A stretch of DNA of 64,000 bases from Helicoverpa zea (GCF_022581195.2 NC_061459.1:5890001-5954000), one strand, 5' to 3'; positions 48,065 to 60,314 are shown, numbered from the stretch's first letter. Notes: generated from the sequence alone by a model not told the origin. Numbers and translations: made by a program.

Positions 48065-49654
48065 CATTACTGTCTATATATCATATTAATTTTCATTATC
48101 ATTTCAATTTAGATTATTTTAATTTTCACAGGCTGTTTAAATAAATGAGTAAATATAAATAGAAAATTCTTATTGAAAGATTTTGTGCAAGTGACATACC
48201 CAATTCCTATGAGGCACATAGAGGCGTCAATTTGCACGGTATTCTTCAGCCGGTACGTTTATTACGTGTGGAGTATGAAATGAGAGGTGGCCTGTGGTTT
48301 CAACTCGTCACATATTTCAGCGGCGTCACCTACGCCGTATTAGTATGCCACGCCACAATAACCGAAGTCGAATCACAAAAGATTTCCGGTGCGCGACTTG
48401 CACAAGGGATGAAAGCCAACATTGTGTAATCAGAAGGGTCGCAATCTCACCTCACCCCCTGCTCCGTGTCGAACACAGCTTCATCAACAAGGGCTCTTTC
48501 TACTCATTGTGACATTTCGGTTCTCAATAGCAACGACTGCTGCGGCCGTTCCGCAAACACAAACATGTGGATTAAATTGTTTTTCCAAAGACATGAAGTG
48601 TAATCACTTCATCTTTGGCGTCATTCGATGCGAAAATTATTTTACTCCGCAATTGTTATGCCAAACATCACAGCTTTCAAAACATGTTGTATGTACCTTC
48701 TCACCTATCAAAAATAACGAGCAACATTGCATGTAACAGAAGTCACGATAAGACTGACACATGTTGCGACGACTCATGTAAATCGCGATATTTTTATCGC
48801 TTTCGACAAGTTGGCGTTCTATCAAAGCCATACGTTTTACGAAATCAATTTCTAGATGGTAACTGTTATGTTTTGGAGTGAATGTTTGTGCAAATGGCTG
48901 GGTGGTGTGCGGTGTGTCGACTGTACATCGCACAATATCGCGGCGACGTTTATGCCACGGCGCGCACCCTCGAACGCGCCTCGCAATAGTTTCACGTTTG
49001 AATTTCTTGAACAAACGTTATTACTGCTCCAATAGCGGAATGTTCCGCTGAAACAATTCACAATAGCGGGAACTTCAATGTCAAAGGAGATTGGCTGGCG
49101 AATTTGAATGCAAGAATTTAAAAGAATATACGTAGACAGTTCAAATCCTCAATGTTGTGAGTGCGAATGCATTTAAATAAAGTAAAACAGTGCTTCAAAT
49201 TGAACTTATGATAACATCTAACTTTATGTTTTAAATAATTTAGTACTGTACGTCTTCAATAAATATTTCCCATAATGCGACCACTTGACCACTTAAATGG
49301 CAATATCCATCTTATAAACTCAAAAAAAGCTACTTTAAAACACCCGCTTAAACGCAGCTTCAAACTTAACATGAAAACTAAATAACGAACGATAACTCCA
49401 TTCGCAGCTTTATCTAGATAAAGCGCAAACACAAACGTTGCCATATTGTGATAGATACGTCCGTTGTCATACCACGAGGGTCAGGCCGGGTGAAGACACG
49501 GGCCGTCACTCACGGGCCGAGGGCCGAGCACCGAGCGCCGAGGGCCCGCGTCACCTTATTCCCACACCTCGTTATTGTTTCAAATAAACCAAGCCATGAT
49601 TTTATCTTCATATTAATTGGGTTACAGGATTCATTTTGATTAAACGAATTTTAT
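48065..49654. other. Non-coding stretch
   Basis: No convincing gene is visible. Several open frames at 48232-49061 overlap on both strands without domains. A short GC-rich tandem-like run of GGGCCGA/GAGCGCC units lies at about 49515-49548. Confidence 0.45.
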
Positions 49655-49800
49655 AACTAACTTCCCAAAAGTTTCCCAATAGGTTCTCGTTTAGGATGTT
49701 TACATAAGCATTTTTAAGTACAGTTATTCACAACTTCATCAATTATCTGATGAGGGAAACCATCAGAAATCGAAGGCAACTATCACAATACCCACTAAAA
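49655..49800 (+). mobile_element. Degenerate fragment of the Helitron-like repeat
   Basis: AACTTCCCAAAAGTTTCCCA then GGTTCTCGTTTAGGATGTTT, and later CTGATGAGGGAAACCATCAG and AAATCGAAGGCAACT, follow the same order as the left arm at 3955-4110. The match is diverged, so this is an older partial copy. Confidence 0.6.
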
Positions 49801-52800
49801 ACGATAAGCAATAAATCATAAAATTGAAATAATAATTAATTAAGTAAGCCGTAAGTAAAAGTTTAGTACGGGAACCTTGCCATAATTGAAAGAGTTTACC
49901 TACTGTCCTCTTTCATGAAACCATGGTGTACCTATTATATTAATTTATTTTAAATACTTAAACATACACTTCAGTTCCATACAATTTATGAAGCACTCCA
50001 CCACTGACAATACAATTGTGTAAAAGTTTATGAAAGCAAATTATAAAGGGTAAGTTTTATTTTAAGAACTGAAGGAACAGTTCTGTACCTCGTTGCATTT
50101 AGCTAGCGGCGGTAATTAAGTATTCAAAATGCCTCTTTGTGATAGAGTTAAGTCGTTAACCCGCGACAAGATTTTACTCACTTTATTAAATTAACCAAGT
50201 TACGTATTGAGGTAACGAGGGATCCATAAGTTGGGTTAGAAAGCCAGTTACGTTTGTAATATCTTTGTCACGGCTACCTACATTTTGTAATCCAATTAAT
50301 AAAATTCCACAAATTGGTATTCTTTATCGATATGGCCGGAAACTGTGAATAAATAAATGATGGTAGTCTTTAAAAAAAAATAGCAAAAGAGACATCAACT
50401 CTAAAAGATATACGGGATATGGAGTGACGAACATGAAAACATCTGCCTTAGGTACCTAAATACGAGTGAAGAAAATCAAACTCTATGAAATCATAAAATC
50501 ATCGTCTAACGACACGAAAACCCTTAAAAAATCAAATCCTTATATCCATAATATGATTGCGACGATAGACACATGGATGAGGGTAGATAAAAACAGCCGT
50601 AAGCACGTAGCTAATGCGAAAGGGGCTCATTACATTGTGTTGACACCGACAAATGCCCCTTTACATATTCTCACTGAGATCCCGAAGATTGAGCCATGAA
50701 ATTGAAAACGATCCCTCTGAAGAAATTTATTCCAGGCACGAACTGCTCTCCCACTCTGGCGAGGAGATTTGCTCGTTTATTTTTATGAAATTATTAAAGA
50801 TACAACTCATTTTTCTTTCTAATGATCGATTCGGAATTGAAAAGAGATGTGTGAACTTGCTTATGAGCCGAAGTTTGTCAGAAGTTCGGTACGCAATACA
50901 CGTTGGCTTAAGTATATAACTGACATAAAGGTAACAAAAAACTTAGCTCCTTATCCTAAGAGCCTAACCGATCATTACCCAAAAATGATGATAGTTCCCA
51001 AAATTTTATTTGGGATCACCGCAATATATTTTACGCTTTCATTCTATTTTGCCTGTTACTCTCATATTATTATTTTTTCATTCAATGTCATATAATCCGA
51101 AAATCTCTAAAAAAATGAGTGACCAGACTCAATTTTCCGTCCACAAAGAAACTTCAAAATAAAATTAAAAAATGGAACAAAGTACTTACTAGGTACTATT
51201 TTAAGCTTTTAACTTGCATTTAAGTTTTAAGAAGAATTATGAATCGGAATTGAAAGGAAGCAAAGTTGCGCCAAGTTTTATGAACTTATTTGAAGCTGAA
51301 AATATCAAACTTTTAATGTGTCGCTGTTAAAAATCCCATTCAAGTAAGGCTTCCATTGGAAAAAAAAAACTAGGCAGTTGAAAATTTTGAAAGCCGTTAT
51401 CAAAACAGGAAGGCTCATAAAGTGATGTATTATTGCGGTAACACGTTTGTTCGCAGCTTGGTTTTAACGCGGGCGAACTCAACTTTTGTACTTTTTCACA
51501 GAGCCGCGCCGCAGCTTGCCAGCCACACGTTCTCTATTACTCGAAACTCGCGCTCTCCATTATCTCCACGACCGAATTTGTTTTAAAATTTCCTCGCCAC
51601 TTAAAAAAAAAATACGCACTCATGTGTATTTAGCACGTTGCTGTTAAAGTTTTGTAAGCACTGTTGCACTTCAGCTGCAGGCTTTTCAGCAGACACGAGC
51701 GCTGTTTACTTTTCTAGTAGGTACAGCTTTAATCAGACACTATCTAATATTATATCCAAAGTATTCGGAAGCCATTACTTTCCGGCCTTTAGCGGCGTAA
51801 CTGACGCGTAATGACCTCATCGTATAAAGAAGCAAAAATATCGCGAGCGCAATTCGTCATGTCATTATGCAAGGAAAGGGCGAACTTTACGAGTATAATA
51901 ACGTGAGATGTCTGACTCGGTGCGCCTCATGAATGGTGAAACGTTCTTTATTGTGCCGTGTTTTATGTGAACGATTAACCTTTTAATGTTAGCCGGCCGC
52001 TCGATATGAAATCCCCTATCGAGACTCGTATCTATTCGCAGCTGAAAATTCATTATATGTGTGCTGGTCAAGAATACCTACATATATTTCCTAATTACAA
52101 TTTTTATTTTTGAGGTATTGTCACAACATGCTACCGGAGTTTAAAAACGTAATAGGTAGGTAAGTATTGCTCCATGATGATAAATTGTACATAAATCATA
52201 TAAACTCTTAGTGCCCCATAACTAGATAGATGACAAGTTTACATAGTTAAATATGCTTAGGTAATTTTAGATTTTAGGTAGAAATACTGGACCAACACCG
52301 TTATTAAAAGTGTCAAAAATCCCATTCATAATGAACGAACATCAAAAGCAACACACACAAGCAGGCACAATTAAAATACATATTTACATTATTTTTCGTA
52401 GATTTGTTAATAAGTTTATAACGAGTCCTTTTTATGTCCCGTAACTCGTACAACTACTGAAATATTAAATTGCAATTTACGCGTCGAGAAGCATTTTATA
52501 AAAGCGTATTATTTTCAGTTTACATGCGGCTAACGTTGTGATTATACAGCGTGCTTAAACAAATTTTCATGATATTACACTCGTATAAATCCTAAATTGT
52601 CCTGCAAATTCCTCCGGGAGGGCAGAACACGGCAACTTAATTTGTTTTTCATGAATACTGCTTAATCACGTTGTTCTTGTCAAATCATGCGGTTAATGAA
52701 GTTTCTTTACCCTTTCACAACGACCACTCCAGACAATACCAATTTGTAAAGAAATAGCCTCGGAAAATCTCAACAAAATTTAAAAATGTACCCACTCGTA

Positions 52801-55424
52801 AATACTCAAAGTGATTTTGAATTTCATAAAATTACTGAGAATTCGCCGAACATGGCTGCCCAAGTTCTCCGTAAAAGTTCTCATCAAAGTGCTCTTGAGA
52901 TGTCACAATACCAGCAATCACGTTTTCAAGTTTTCTCACAACGTACACGTAGGTAAGTGGGTATCTAGACTAGACCACGATGAATCAATAGTTTTGAGAG
53001 GATCTCATTTTTTTTTAATTTTTATTCGGTGTTGATTTATTTTTATCTCGACTTCATATTATGAAGAATGAAATAACATGCTGATGCAATGTAGGTATAA
53101 TAACTTTTTCATACTAGTATTTACGTGACTTGGAGTCGGTAACCAGAAATTTTGTTAGAATGTTATTGAATGTTAGGTAAATGAACATCAAAATTATGTA
53201 TGTACACGCATCATCACACTGAGAAAACTTCATTAAGCCGAACATGTTCAATTAAACTGGCCAGCATAGGCCTCAGCACGTTATTGGCTGGATAGCACTG
53301 ATACCGTGCAGTGTTCACGTTAACACGCCGATGGTGGGAATGTGATAGCCAATGTTCGAAATAATTACCTCCTTCAGATCTCCACTTCGTCATAAAAACT
53401 TTGATGGCGTATTTAGTGCACTGGTTTAATGATCATTTCAAGAAACAAGTGACAACTAAACATTTTATTTGCTTCACTAGGACGCCCCGTGCGATTCTTA
53501 AAGTTAGCAAGCTCGTAACGCTTCCTTTAATTGTTCTGTCTAGTGCTTACTGCTTGGATAGACACCTAAACGGAGTATGTAAGTAGTTAATTGAGTGAAG
53601 ATGACTTGGAAATATACCCTACTTATCTGTAAGCAAAGTGAGAAGATAAAAGAAGTACCTATAAAAATTTGGTGTGGATTATAGGTAAAAATATTTTAAT
53701 ATTTCATTTATTTATTTATTTATGTCTTTCTTAATAAGGCTATCAAAAGTTAATTATATATGACTACCGACAAAAATAGATTCTCAAGAAGGTGGTCGCC
53801 CACTATGCGTCATAAATCTGTAGTTACAATAAGAGTCTGACATCTCATGTCGGTATCGCGATGTGTAATTTTCCGCTCCCTCGCTCGTAATATAGGCACA
53901 GCACTGGCCATTCAGAAAACTTCTTTATTTATCATCTGAAATTAAAGTAACTTTTATCGATGTTAATGATGATGTCCTCCTAACCGATTGTCGCCCCTGG
54001 CGGCTTGTCTAATACAAGGGTAAATATGAAAACTGAGTATGATGCATCTAATATAAAAACTGAAAACTTATTTTGAATATTATTTGGTGCAATATGATAG
54101 AGAAATTTCACAATTCAAATCAATCAATTCAAATTTCAGGAAGTAATAAATAGTTATAACTGCTACGATTTCTCTTCCCCTTAGAAATCACAATAAACAA
54201 TTAGTCCTAGTTGCAGTTGTCTACAGTTTAGTTACTCGACAGTTTGTAGCCGCCAGTGACTCAGACTTAAAGAACAGTTTCCGTTCATGCATTAGAAATT
54301 AAAACTGAAACTAATTGTTGAAGGTTTTTTTTTTCAGTTGCAGAAGAAATCTTTCGATTGTTATGCCCACTGAGTATTTCAATAATTTCAGGGGTCAGAT
54401 AGGTTGTCGTCTGTTGTATCATGTTAAACAGTCTACTCAGCTCAGCTGCATTTGGTTAGAATATAAACCCAACATAGTTCAAAGAAGTTGGCAAAGATTA
54501 AGAAATTGACGATGATGACGATAACCAACCTATAGTTTTTGTGTTGAATTTTGTAACCGCGCTTGAGCCCCTCTCTGTCGCCACCTCCACCAAGAGTCCC
54601 CATCGGATAAATAATTCTAGTCGCGCTTATCCACTTCAACTAGTACTAAATTACGTTAGTAGTGGGTGTCTCACCGCTCGTCCCTCGCCGGTGCAACGTA
54701 CGATACGACACAGCGACCTGAGCACTTTTTGCTTAAGTCGAGCCAGTTAGTCTACCTATCTGCAAAATAGTATTAAAGTGCACTCGGAATGTATGTGAAT
54801 GTGCTGAAAGCTAACAGAGTCTGTATAATTTTGTTGAACAACGGGTTTTTGTTGCAAGTCGCATTTCAGTTTTAGCACTTTTTAGCTATTCTTAGCAATA
54901 AGGTAAGTTCTGTAACGGTGAACTTTTTCTTAGAGAACAGAACAAGTTTATACCAAGATCGTGTGCCGATCTCGAAACCTCAAGAAAACGTCCTTCTGAC
55001 TAAGCCAAATATTCAATAACCCTCCATAGATGGGTACCTATCTACTCCATGCTCTCCCGATCATAGAATTCTTTTAAATATTTTTACTTGGTTGGGGAGC
55101 TAAGGTATTTCAATAAAGCCAAGATGATTTTAGTCATTTATCTCATTGCGGCGGGGGTTAAAGGAGATATATGTTACTAAACCCGATTACCCCCTTGGAG
55201 TTTCCCTTGTGTTCAAAGTGGATGTATTGGAGCGGAATGTTCCACGTCAGAGGTAAAAGCAAGTATTCATGTTTAATTTCATCCCGTATGAGAGCACGTA
55301 AAAAATCTTTTATCTGGACCCGAATTCTTAACAATGAATTGTTTTATAAGTACCTCACATATTGCTACCCGCGTTGATATTTTGCAGTGACGTATTCGTT
55401 GATTTTCTTTGAAGTGATTGATAA
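49801..55424. other. Non-coding stretch with one dispersed repeat
   Basis: No coding gene is identified. The segment 50611-50740 is a diverged copy of 14374-14502. A consensus splice donor (AAG|GTAAGT, exon side ending 54902) follows a GC-richer block near 54540-54740 and could close a non-coding exon (see findings). Confidence 0.45.
50611..50740 (+). repeat. Diverged dispersed repeat, copy 2
   Basis: It matches 14374-14502 in order and orientation, for example TTGACACCGACAAATGCCCC here against TTGACATCAACGAATGCCCT there. It has no coding potential that I trust. Confidence 0.55.
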
Positions 55425-56232
55425 CACTAGTCTACAAAATTTTCCTTTTTTATTGTAACCAAGGTGAAACATATAAATTTTTGCACAGGACTGCTTTAGC
55501 AGTTCTAGTTTTGGAGAAAAACCAATCTGAAAATGCCTAAAAACGCTTTTTTAACGATATTTTTCTACAGACACTATTTTTTTTCGTATTTTCTAACTAA
55601 AGAATCATTTAGTACTGCTTTTCTCAATTCAAATCCAGTTTACTTTACATCAGTACGAGTTTCCATTCTCGTGATATATTTTTTCAGCTACGTCGTACGA
55701 TTTTCCTTACATTACTTATTGACATTTTAGTATGGACAAAATACACCGTAAATGTAAAATGGTATCCCACCAAAAACATTAAATGTAAAAAAGAAGCCAA
55801 TCCTCTACGCAATTCCTCCACCGTAAAAAGTTTTGAGATCGCATAGAAGCCAAGTCCTGTTCAACTTTGTTTGTAATAATAAATCAATATTTTGTGACTA
55901 TATCAATAGTTTCGTTCATTTTACAATAATATTGACTTGGCCATGAGCTATATCTTGAGAAAGAAAACTCGTAATGATGTAAAGTAAACTGGATTTGAAT
56001 TGAGAAGAGCAGTACTAAATGATTATTTAGTTAGAAAATACGAAAAAAAATTGTGTCTGTAGAAAAATGGCTTTAAATATCGTTAGAAAAGCGTTTTTAG
56101 GCATTTTCAGATTGGTTTCTCTCGAAAACTAGAACTGCTAGAGCAGTCCTGTGACAGACTTCGATTCTGTGATAGATAATCTGCAAAAAATTATATGTTT
56201 CACCTTGGTTACGAAAATGCTGTTGACTAGTG
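55425..56232. mobile_element. Long-inverted-repeat DNA element with CACTAG ends
   Basis: The 808-bp element has arms of about 300 bp (55425-55735 and about 55925-56232). The left starts CACTAGTCTACAAAATTTTC, and the right in reverse complement starts CACTAGTCAACAGCATTTTC. Inner blocks such as AAACCAATCTGAAAATGCCT and GAATCATTTAGTACTGC pair with their complements. TAA lies outside each end (55422-55424 and 56233-56235), consistent with a 3-bp duplication. CACTA-type termini with 3-bp duplications suggest a non-autonomous CACTA-like element; PIF/Harbinger also makes 3-bp duplications. Open frames inside are products of the arms and not genes. Confidence 0.82.
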
Positions 56233-56235
56233 TAA

Positions 56236-57513
56236 TACCTAAGTATTTTATCGAGTAAATATGCTATATAGTGTAATGTAGTTATTTTTAAAATAGACAA
56301 ATATTTCTTAACGAGGCTAATTGTCCATATTGGGGTTTTCGTGAACGTCTTTCTTATAATTTCATTTTAAATTCTCAGTAACTATTTTTTTAACTTCAAT
56401 TTAATATTATAACAATTGAAACAAATAAAAATAAAATAGATAATTTTTAGACCTATCGAACGTAAGACTGTTCTGATGTGCATAAGTTTAGTATTTTGTA
56501 AGTCTCCTTAAGGCAATTACTTGATAGGCAGGTAATCCCAATTCAACCACACGCCGTTAACACGATTTTATTGCAAAACAAAACAACAAGCAATCGTAAT
56601 CCCGTAGGTGCGTGCCACGCTGTAGGGAATTAACAACTTAGATTGGTACAGCGCTGCTAATAAGACCAACTCTTTTATCCCGCATGCCTTTCACTATTTT
56701 GTTAGGATTGCACGACACCCACCGTAGCAGTAGATTAGCGTATTAATTTGTTGCGAGTACATATCTCTAAATTATAGTATGTATCATTAGTATATTTAAT
56801 TGAAAATTAAACTCGGAAACTTAGGCTACATAACTCCTTCACGATTACCCGAAATTGGACAAGCAAACTAACATTTTGTATATGCAACTTACGTGCTTTA
56901 AAATCTATAAATATAGAAGGTTTTTGTAGATCAAAAGCCAACTGTTCTTAATAAATGCCCAGGATATATGTAAGCAACTCTATCGAACAATCCCGTAGCT
57001 TCGGCACTATTTGGCCATAAGGGGAGCCCAAGTGTGCTAAAATATCTTACCGTATTCGTCTTTGACCGTTTGTAACGGGTAGTCAGAAGCTAAAAACTCT
57101 GTTAACAGGAGATCCCATAATCAATCGTAACATGTAGAATGCAGATACTAAACTACATCTGATTAAATTAGAAGCTAGCAACCGACCCCAACATAGTTGG
57201 CTACAGGCTAGGCAGATGATATACAACAAAACTATTTTATTTTTTAATTTCCCTCTCTTGTCCTCACATTCGCCTATTTTTCAACCATGATATATGAACA
57301 TTGGCAACACAGATCAAAAATGGCAATTTCATCAACTGTCATTTTTTTTTTTTTTTCAACTATCAAATGAGTTTCTGTCAGTCACTTGTCAATGTCATTG
57401 TCATTATAATATGCTATCACCAGCCAGAGTGCACCGTACTGATAAAATCTGATTCTGAAATTCATTCCTACAAGGAAACAGACAAACAGAAGCTTTATTT
57501 ATTACAGTGAAAA
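56236..57513. other. Intergenic region upstream of EMC10
   Basis: It is AT-rich and contains the SINE fragment at 57060-57220. The EMC10 promoter presumably lies between 57220 and 57513, where a T-rich run occurs at about 57344-57357. No TATA box can be assigned with confidence. Confidence 0.4.
57060..57220 (+). mobile_element. Diverged 3' fragment of the tRNA-derived SINE
   Basis: ACGGGTAGTCAGAAGC, ACCGACCCCAACATAGTTGG and GGCTAGGCAGATGAT follow the order of the minus-strand copy at 43109-43502. Here the element lies on the plus strand, 5'-truncated and more diverged. Confidence 0.75.
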
Positions 57514-60314
57514 ATGATTTCACAATCGTTTGCAGTCATAGCGCTCCTGGGATTATTCAAATATGGGGTACTATTTTTATGTTACTCTTCCAATACTATG
57601 CAAAAGAAAATCCTCAAATTACAAAACTAATTGGATCGCATGTTCTATTACAGGCTTGTATTGACTATGATGGATGGCTGAACATAAAGATAGAACACTC
57701 ATTAAACTGTGGAGATGAAAATTATTGCTCGAGGGGCAATATAGCTTTGAAGAGTATTCGAGCTGGTGCCTCAGTCATTGATCAAATTCCTTTTACGAAG
57801 CAGCATATAGAAGAATTGAAAGTATGTATTATTCAGTCAATCAATTAAAAACCTATTCATAAACTATACAAACCATGTGTTTTAAATAAATGAGCCCATT
57901 AACATTCTTAGTTGTATCAACAGCAGGAAAATGTGTGATTCATAAATTATGACACATTGTCTGTCATAATCACAATATTACTGAGAGAACAAATGTTCAA
58001 TATAGTTTAAATAAAACTACTTTTACGGATTTTATCGCGGTTATATTATTATTATTTAATCCTGACGTTTCGGATCCTTTACAGCATCCATGGTCACGGG
58101 CAGACTAAGATGTTGGTTGTCTTGATATATTAGTTACAAACAGCTACCCTACATTTTGTTGATTATTATTGACAATCCAATTCCCGCAAAACGAGTTCAC
58201 TGTATCCTTAGGTCGAGCAGTTGTAGGCTTGGATTTTAATTTAATAGTTTCTATGATGGGATTCCAAGCAAGTGGTATGCACCAGCCATCTTCTCTATTG
58301 AAATTTGGATGTTTTTTAATTTCAATAGCCTCGCGAATCATCCTAGGTAGGAATCGGTTTTCTTTTGCAAGGACTTGTGATTCATCAAATCTGATGTAAT
58401 GCTGGGCCTTGTCTAGTGTGTGTTCACAAACTGCTGACTGTCTGGAACGGCGGTGTTTGACATCGGCGATGTGTTCTTTTACGCGGGTCCCTATGCTTCA
58501 TTTACTTTGGCCTAGGTAAGAGAGACCACAATCACATTCAAGCTTGTATACACCCGTATCTTGTAGAGGTATGTGACACTTGACAGGTGGTAAGAATTGA
58601 CTGATCTTCTTTAGCGGCTTGAAGTAGGTTTTGATTGAAGCTCGCTTCAAGATGTAGCCAATCTTGTCTGTGACTCCTCTTATGTATGGAAGAACAGCAG
58701 GTAGACGCTCAACTGTGGCTGGTTTCACACGGGTTCTGCGCACCCGCACCTTACACACCTTAATCTGCCCGTGACCATGGATGCTGTAAAGGATCCGAAA
58801 CGTCGGGATTAAATAATATTAATATCATCATCATTAATTTAAGAGCCCAGCTCTTGTCGGTGCAGCTCCTTCCATTTACACCTATCTAGCGCCAACTCCT
58901 GAACTTCCTTATATGTCACGACCTTCACCTATTAATATAACCGCGATAAAATCCGTAAAAGTAGTTTTATTTAAATGTCTAATATTTGCGTAAGTGTCAG
59001 AAATCAATATGTTCAATATAGTTAATTTCGAGTTGTCAATCTGTCCAAAGATTATACCTTAGAAGACACCTTATTAGACTTAAAGTTTACCTAGAAATTC
59101 TACTCTTCTAATCTTTCATGCTTTATGCATGCAAAGCATGGTTTTTCATAAAATATTTAAAATTTCCAGAGTATTGCAGAAACTGATGGGTTCTACACCA
59201 TAAGAACAGTGGTGACATCTGCTGAAAATAGTCATGGCACTGAATTCTTTTCATCAGTCAAGGCTGGAGCCTTCCTTGCAAATGGCCTGTCTGATGTAAT
59301 TAATGCTTGGGTATTGCCCAATGGAGCAGTTATAGCTGTCAGTTTCCAAGTGACCAACTCCTCGCAGCCATTGCCCAGAGAAGGCAACAATTATAGAATT
59401 AACTCTAACTTCTACCTACGCTATGTTGAACAAGCCCCTGTGTAAGTTATAGTTCTGATAAATATTATATTAACTGTTTCCCATTGTAATATAAAATTCT
59501 AGCTTCCTACAGCAATTTCACTGACAACCTGACAGAACTTCTACCTAAAAATACATAAAAAGCAGCCTGTAGCCTTCTTCAGCAAATGAGCTATCTAAGA
59601 CTGAATATTAATCAAATCAGACCAGTAATTCCTTAGATATTCTAATAAAGAGACCCTTCAGCTTAGTAATAATAATATACATAGAGATTAAGCTATACAA
59701 AATACTTTTTTCAACAGCCCTGACACAGCATCATACATCCAAAAACTAGAACGTGAAAGGGAAGCAAGAGAGAAGGGTGACATGAAAGACAACAAATCAT
59801 TCTTAGCCAAATATGTAAGTATCTATTTAGTAAAGTATAATGCTGATTTAATGTTCTTGCAGTGTACCTGCGCTTCAGAGAAAACACATTCACTAGTCAA
59901 TAAATTTATCAATTGTAAATCAGTAACTGAATTATAAGGACCCCCACAAATCTTTTATAAGAAACTAGCTTCTGCAAACGGTTTCACCCGCATCCCGTGG
60001 GAATCTCTGCACGAACCCGGATAAAAAGCCTATAGCCTTCCTCGATAAATTGGCTATCTAACACCGAAAGAATTGTTCAAATTGAACCAGTAGTTCCTGA
60101 GATTAGCGCGTTCAAACAAACAAACAAACTCTTCTGCTTTATAATATTAGTATAGATGACACGAAAATAATTCGTTATATGGATGGTAATTATTATACTA
60201 TAACTACTAATCACCTCTCTCTCTTTTCAGTGGATGTACATTGTGCCTATTGCAATATTTGTCATGATATCTGGAGCAAGCAACCCAGAACCAGCTGCTC
60301 AAGGGGCACGATAA
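57514..60314 (+). CDS. EMC10: ER membrane protein complex subunit 10, five exons
   Basis: EMC10 is a lumenal, membrane-anchored subunit of the ER membrane protein complex, which inserts tail-anchored and multi-pass proteins. Exons are 57514-57567, 57654-57821, 59170-59441, 59718-59814 and 60231-60314, joining to 224 aa (human about 260). Residues 1-18 are hydrophobic and look like a signal peptide. DGWLNIKIEHSL near residues 24-35 begins the conserved lumenal domain. AVSFQVTNSS is its late beta strand with a possible glycosylation site. The end is diagnostic: a charged stretch, KSFLAKY, then the membrane anchor WMYIVPIAIFVMISGA (198-213) and a short tail, matching the family C-terminus. Exon 1 is the least certain: its donor GGG|GTACTA is weak, but it preserves frame and gives an 86-bp intron. 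Introns 2-4 hold a Penelope fragment and two retroposon copies. Confidence 0.88.
58144..58758 (-). pseudogene. Penelope-like C-terminal remnant with GIY-YIG-type endonuclease region
   Basis: Read on the minus strand, one frame runs through the whole segment with a single internal stop. Before the stop it has a basic linker, then DTGVYKLECDCGLSYLGQSK, which fits the GVY...YLG pattern of the GIY-YIG nuclease of Penelope-like elements. A TGA at 58498-58500 interrupts the conserved helix that follows; it is one base from an Arg codon. The same frame continues as a RVKEHIADVKHRR segment, then NRFLPRMIREAIEIKKHPN and GWCIPLAWNPII, to a stop near 58144. The reverse-transcriptase domain is missing, so it is dead. 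Confidence 0.88.
58826..58929 (+). mobile_element. Nested short retroposon with 9-bp target duplication
   Basis: TATTAATAT occurs at 58817-58825 and again at 58930-58938. The intervening 104 bp start with (ATC)n and contain AAGAGCCCAGCTCTTGTCGG and TGCAGCTCCTTCCATTTACA. Removing one TATTAATAT plus the insert restores the inverted copy seen at 58020-58060. The (ATC)n edge, read on the minus strand, is a (GAT)n tail, so the element may be a minus-strand retroposon of the GAT-tailed class. Confidence 0.82.
59498..59670 (+). mobile_element. Old retroposon copy in EMC10 intron 3
   Basis: ACATAAAAAGCAGCCTGTAG, CCTTCTTCAGCAAATGAGCTATCTAA-like order and CAGACCAGTAATTCCTTAGA follow the copy at 59964-60157 but are more diverged. 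No flanking duplication is visible. Confidence 0.6.
59964..60157 (+). mobile_element. Retroposon copy in EMC10 intron 4
   Basis: ACTAGCTTCTGCAAACGGTT, CACCCGCATCCCGTGGGA, GATAAAAAGCCTATAGCC, GAACCAGTAGTTCCTGAGAT and the end TATAATATTAGTATAGAT match the common lepidopteran retroposon 3' sequence. It is related to 38451-38636 but a different subtype. Confidence 0.82.

Larger units (their letters stand above)
58008..59008 (-). mobile_element. Penelope-like retroelement, 5'-truncated, in EMC10 intron 2
   Basis: The insertion is flanked by 15-bp direct repeats ATGTTCAATATAGTT (57993-58007 and 59009-59023). Both sides carry inverted copies of one segment: TAAATAAAACTACTTTTACG at 58008 and its complement ending at 58973, continuing to a GGATCC-containing block. 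About 35 extra bases (58974-59008) extend beyond the right copy, similar to the short extension known for Penelope. A C-terminal protein remnant lies between the repeats on the minus strand. A nested 104-bp insertion interrupts the right repeat. Confidence 0.87.

Noticed and set aside
48232..49061. Cluster of overlapping frames up to 125 codons on both strands
   Set aside because: Frames overlap in all directions without domains or splice logic.
50466..51095. Successive plus-strand open frames
   Set aside because: They cross the diverged dispersed repeat at 50611-50740 and show no recognisable protein.
55533..55730. 65-codon open frame, Phe-rich
   Set aside because: It lies wholly in one arm of the CACTAG foldback element and is mirrored in the other arm.
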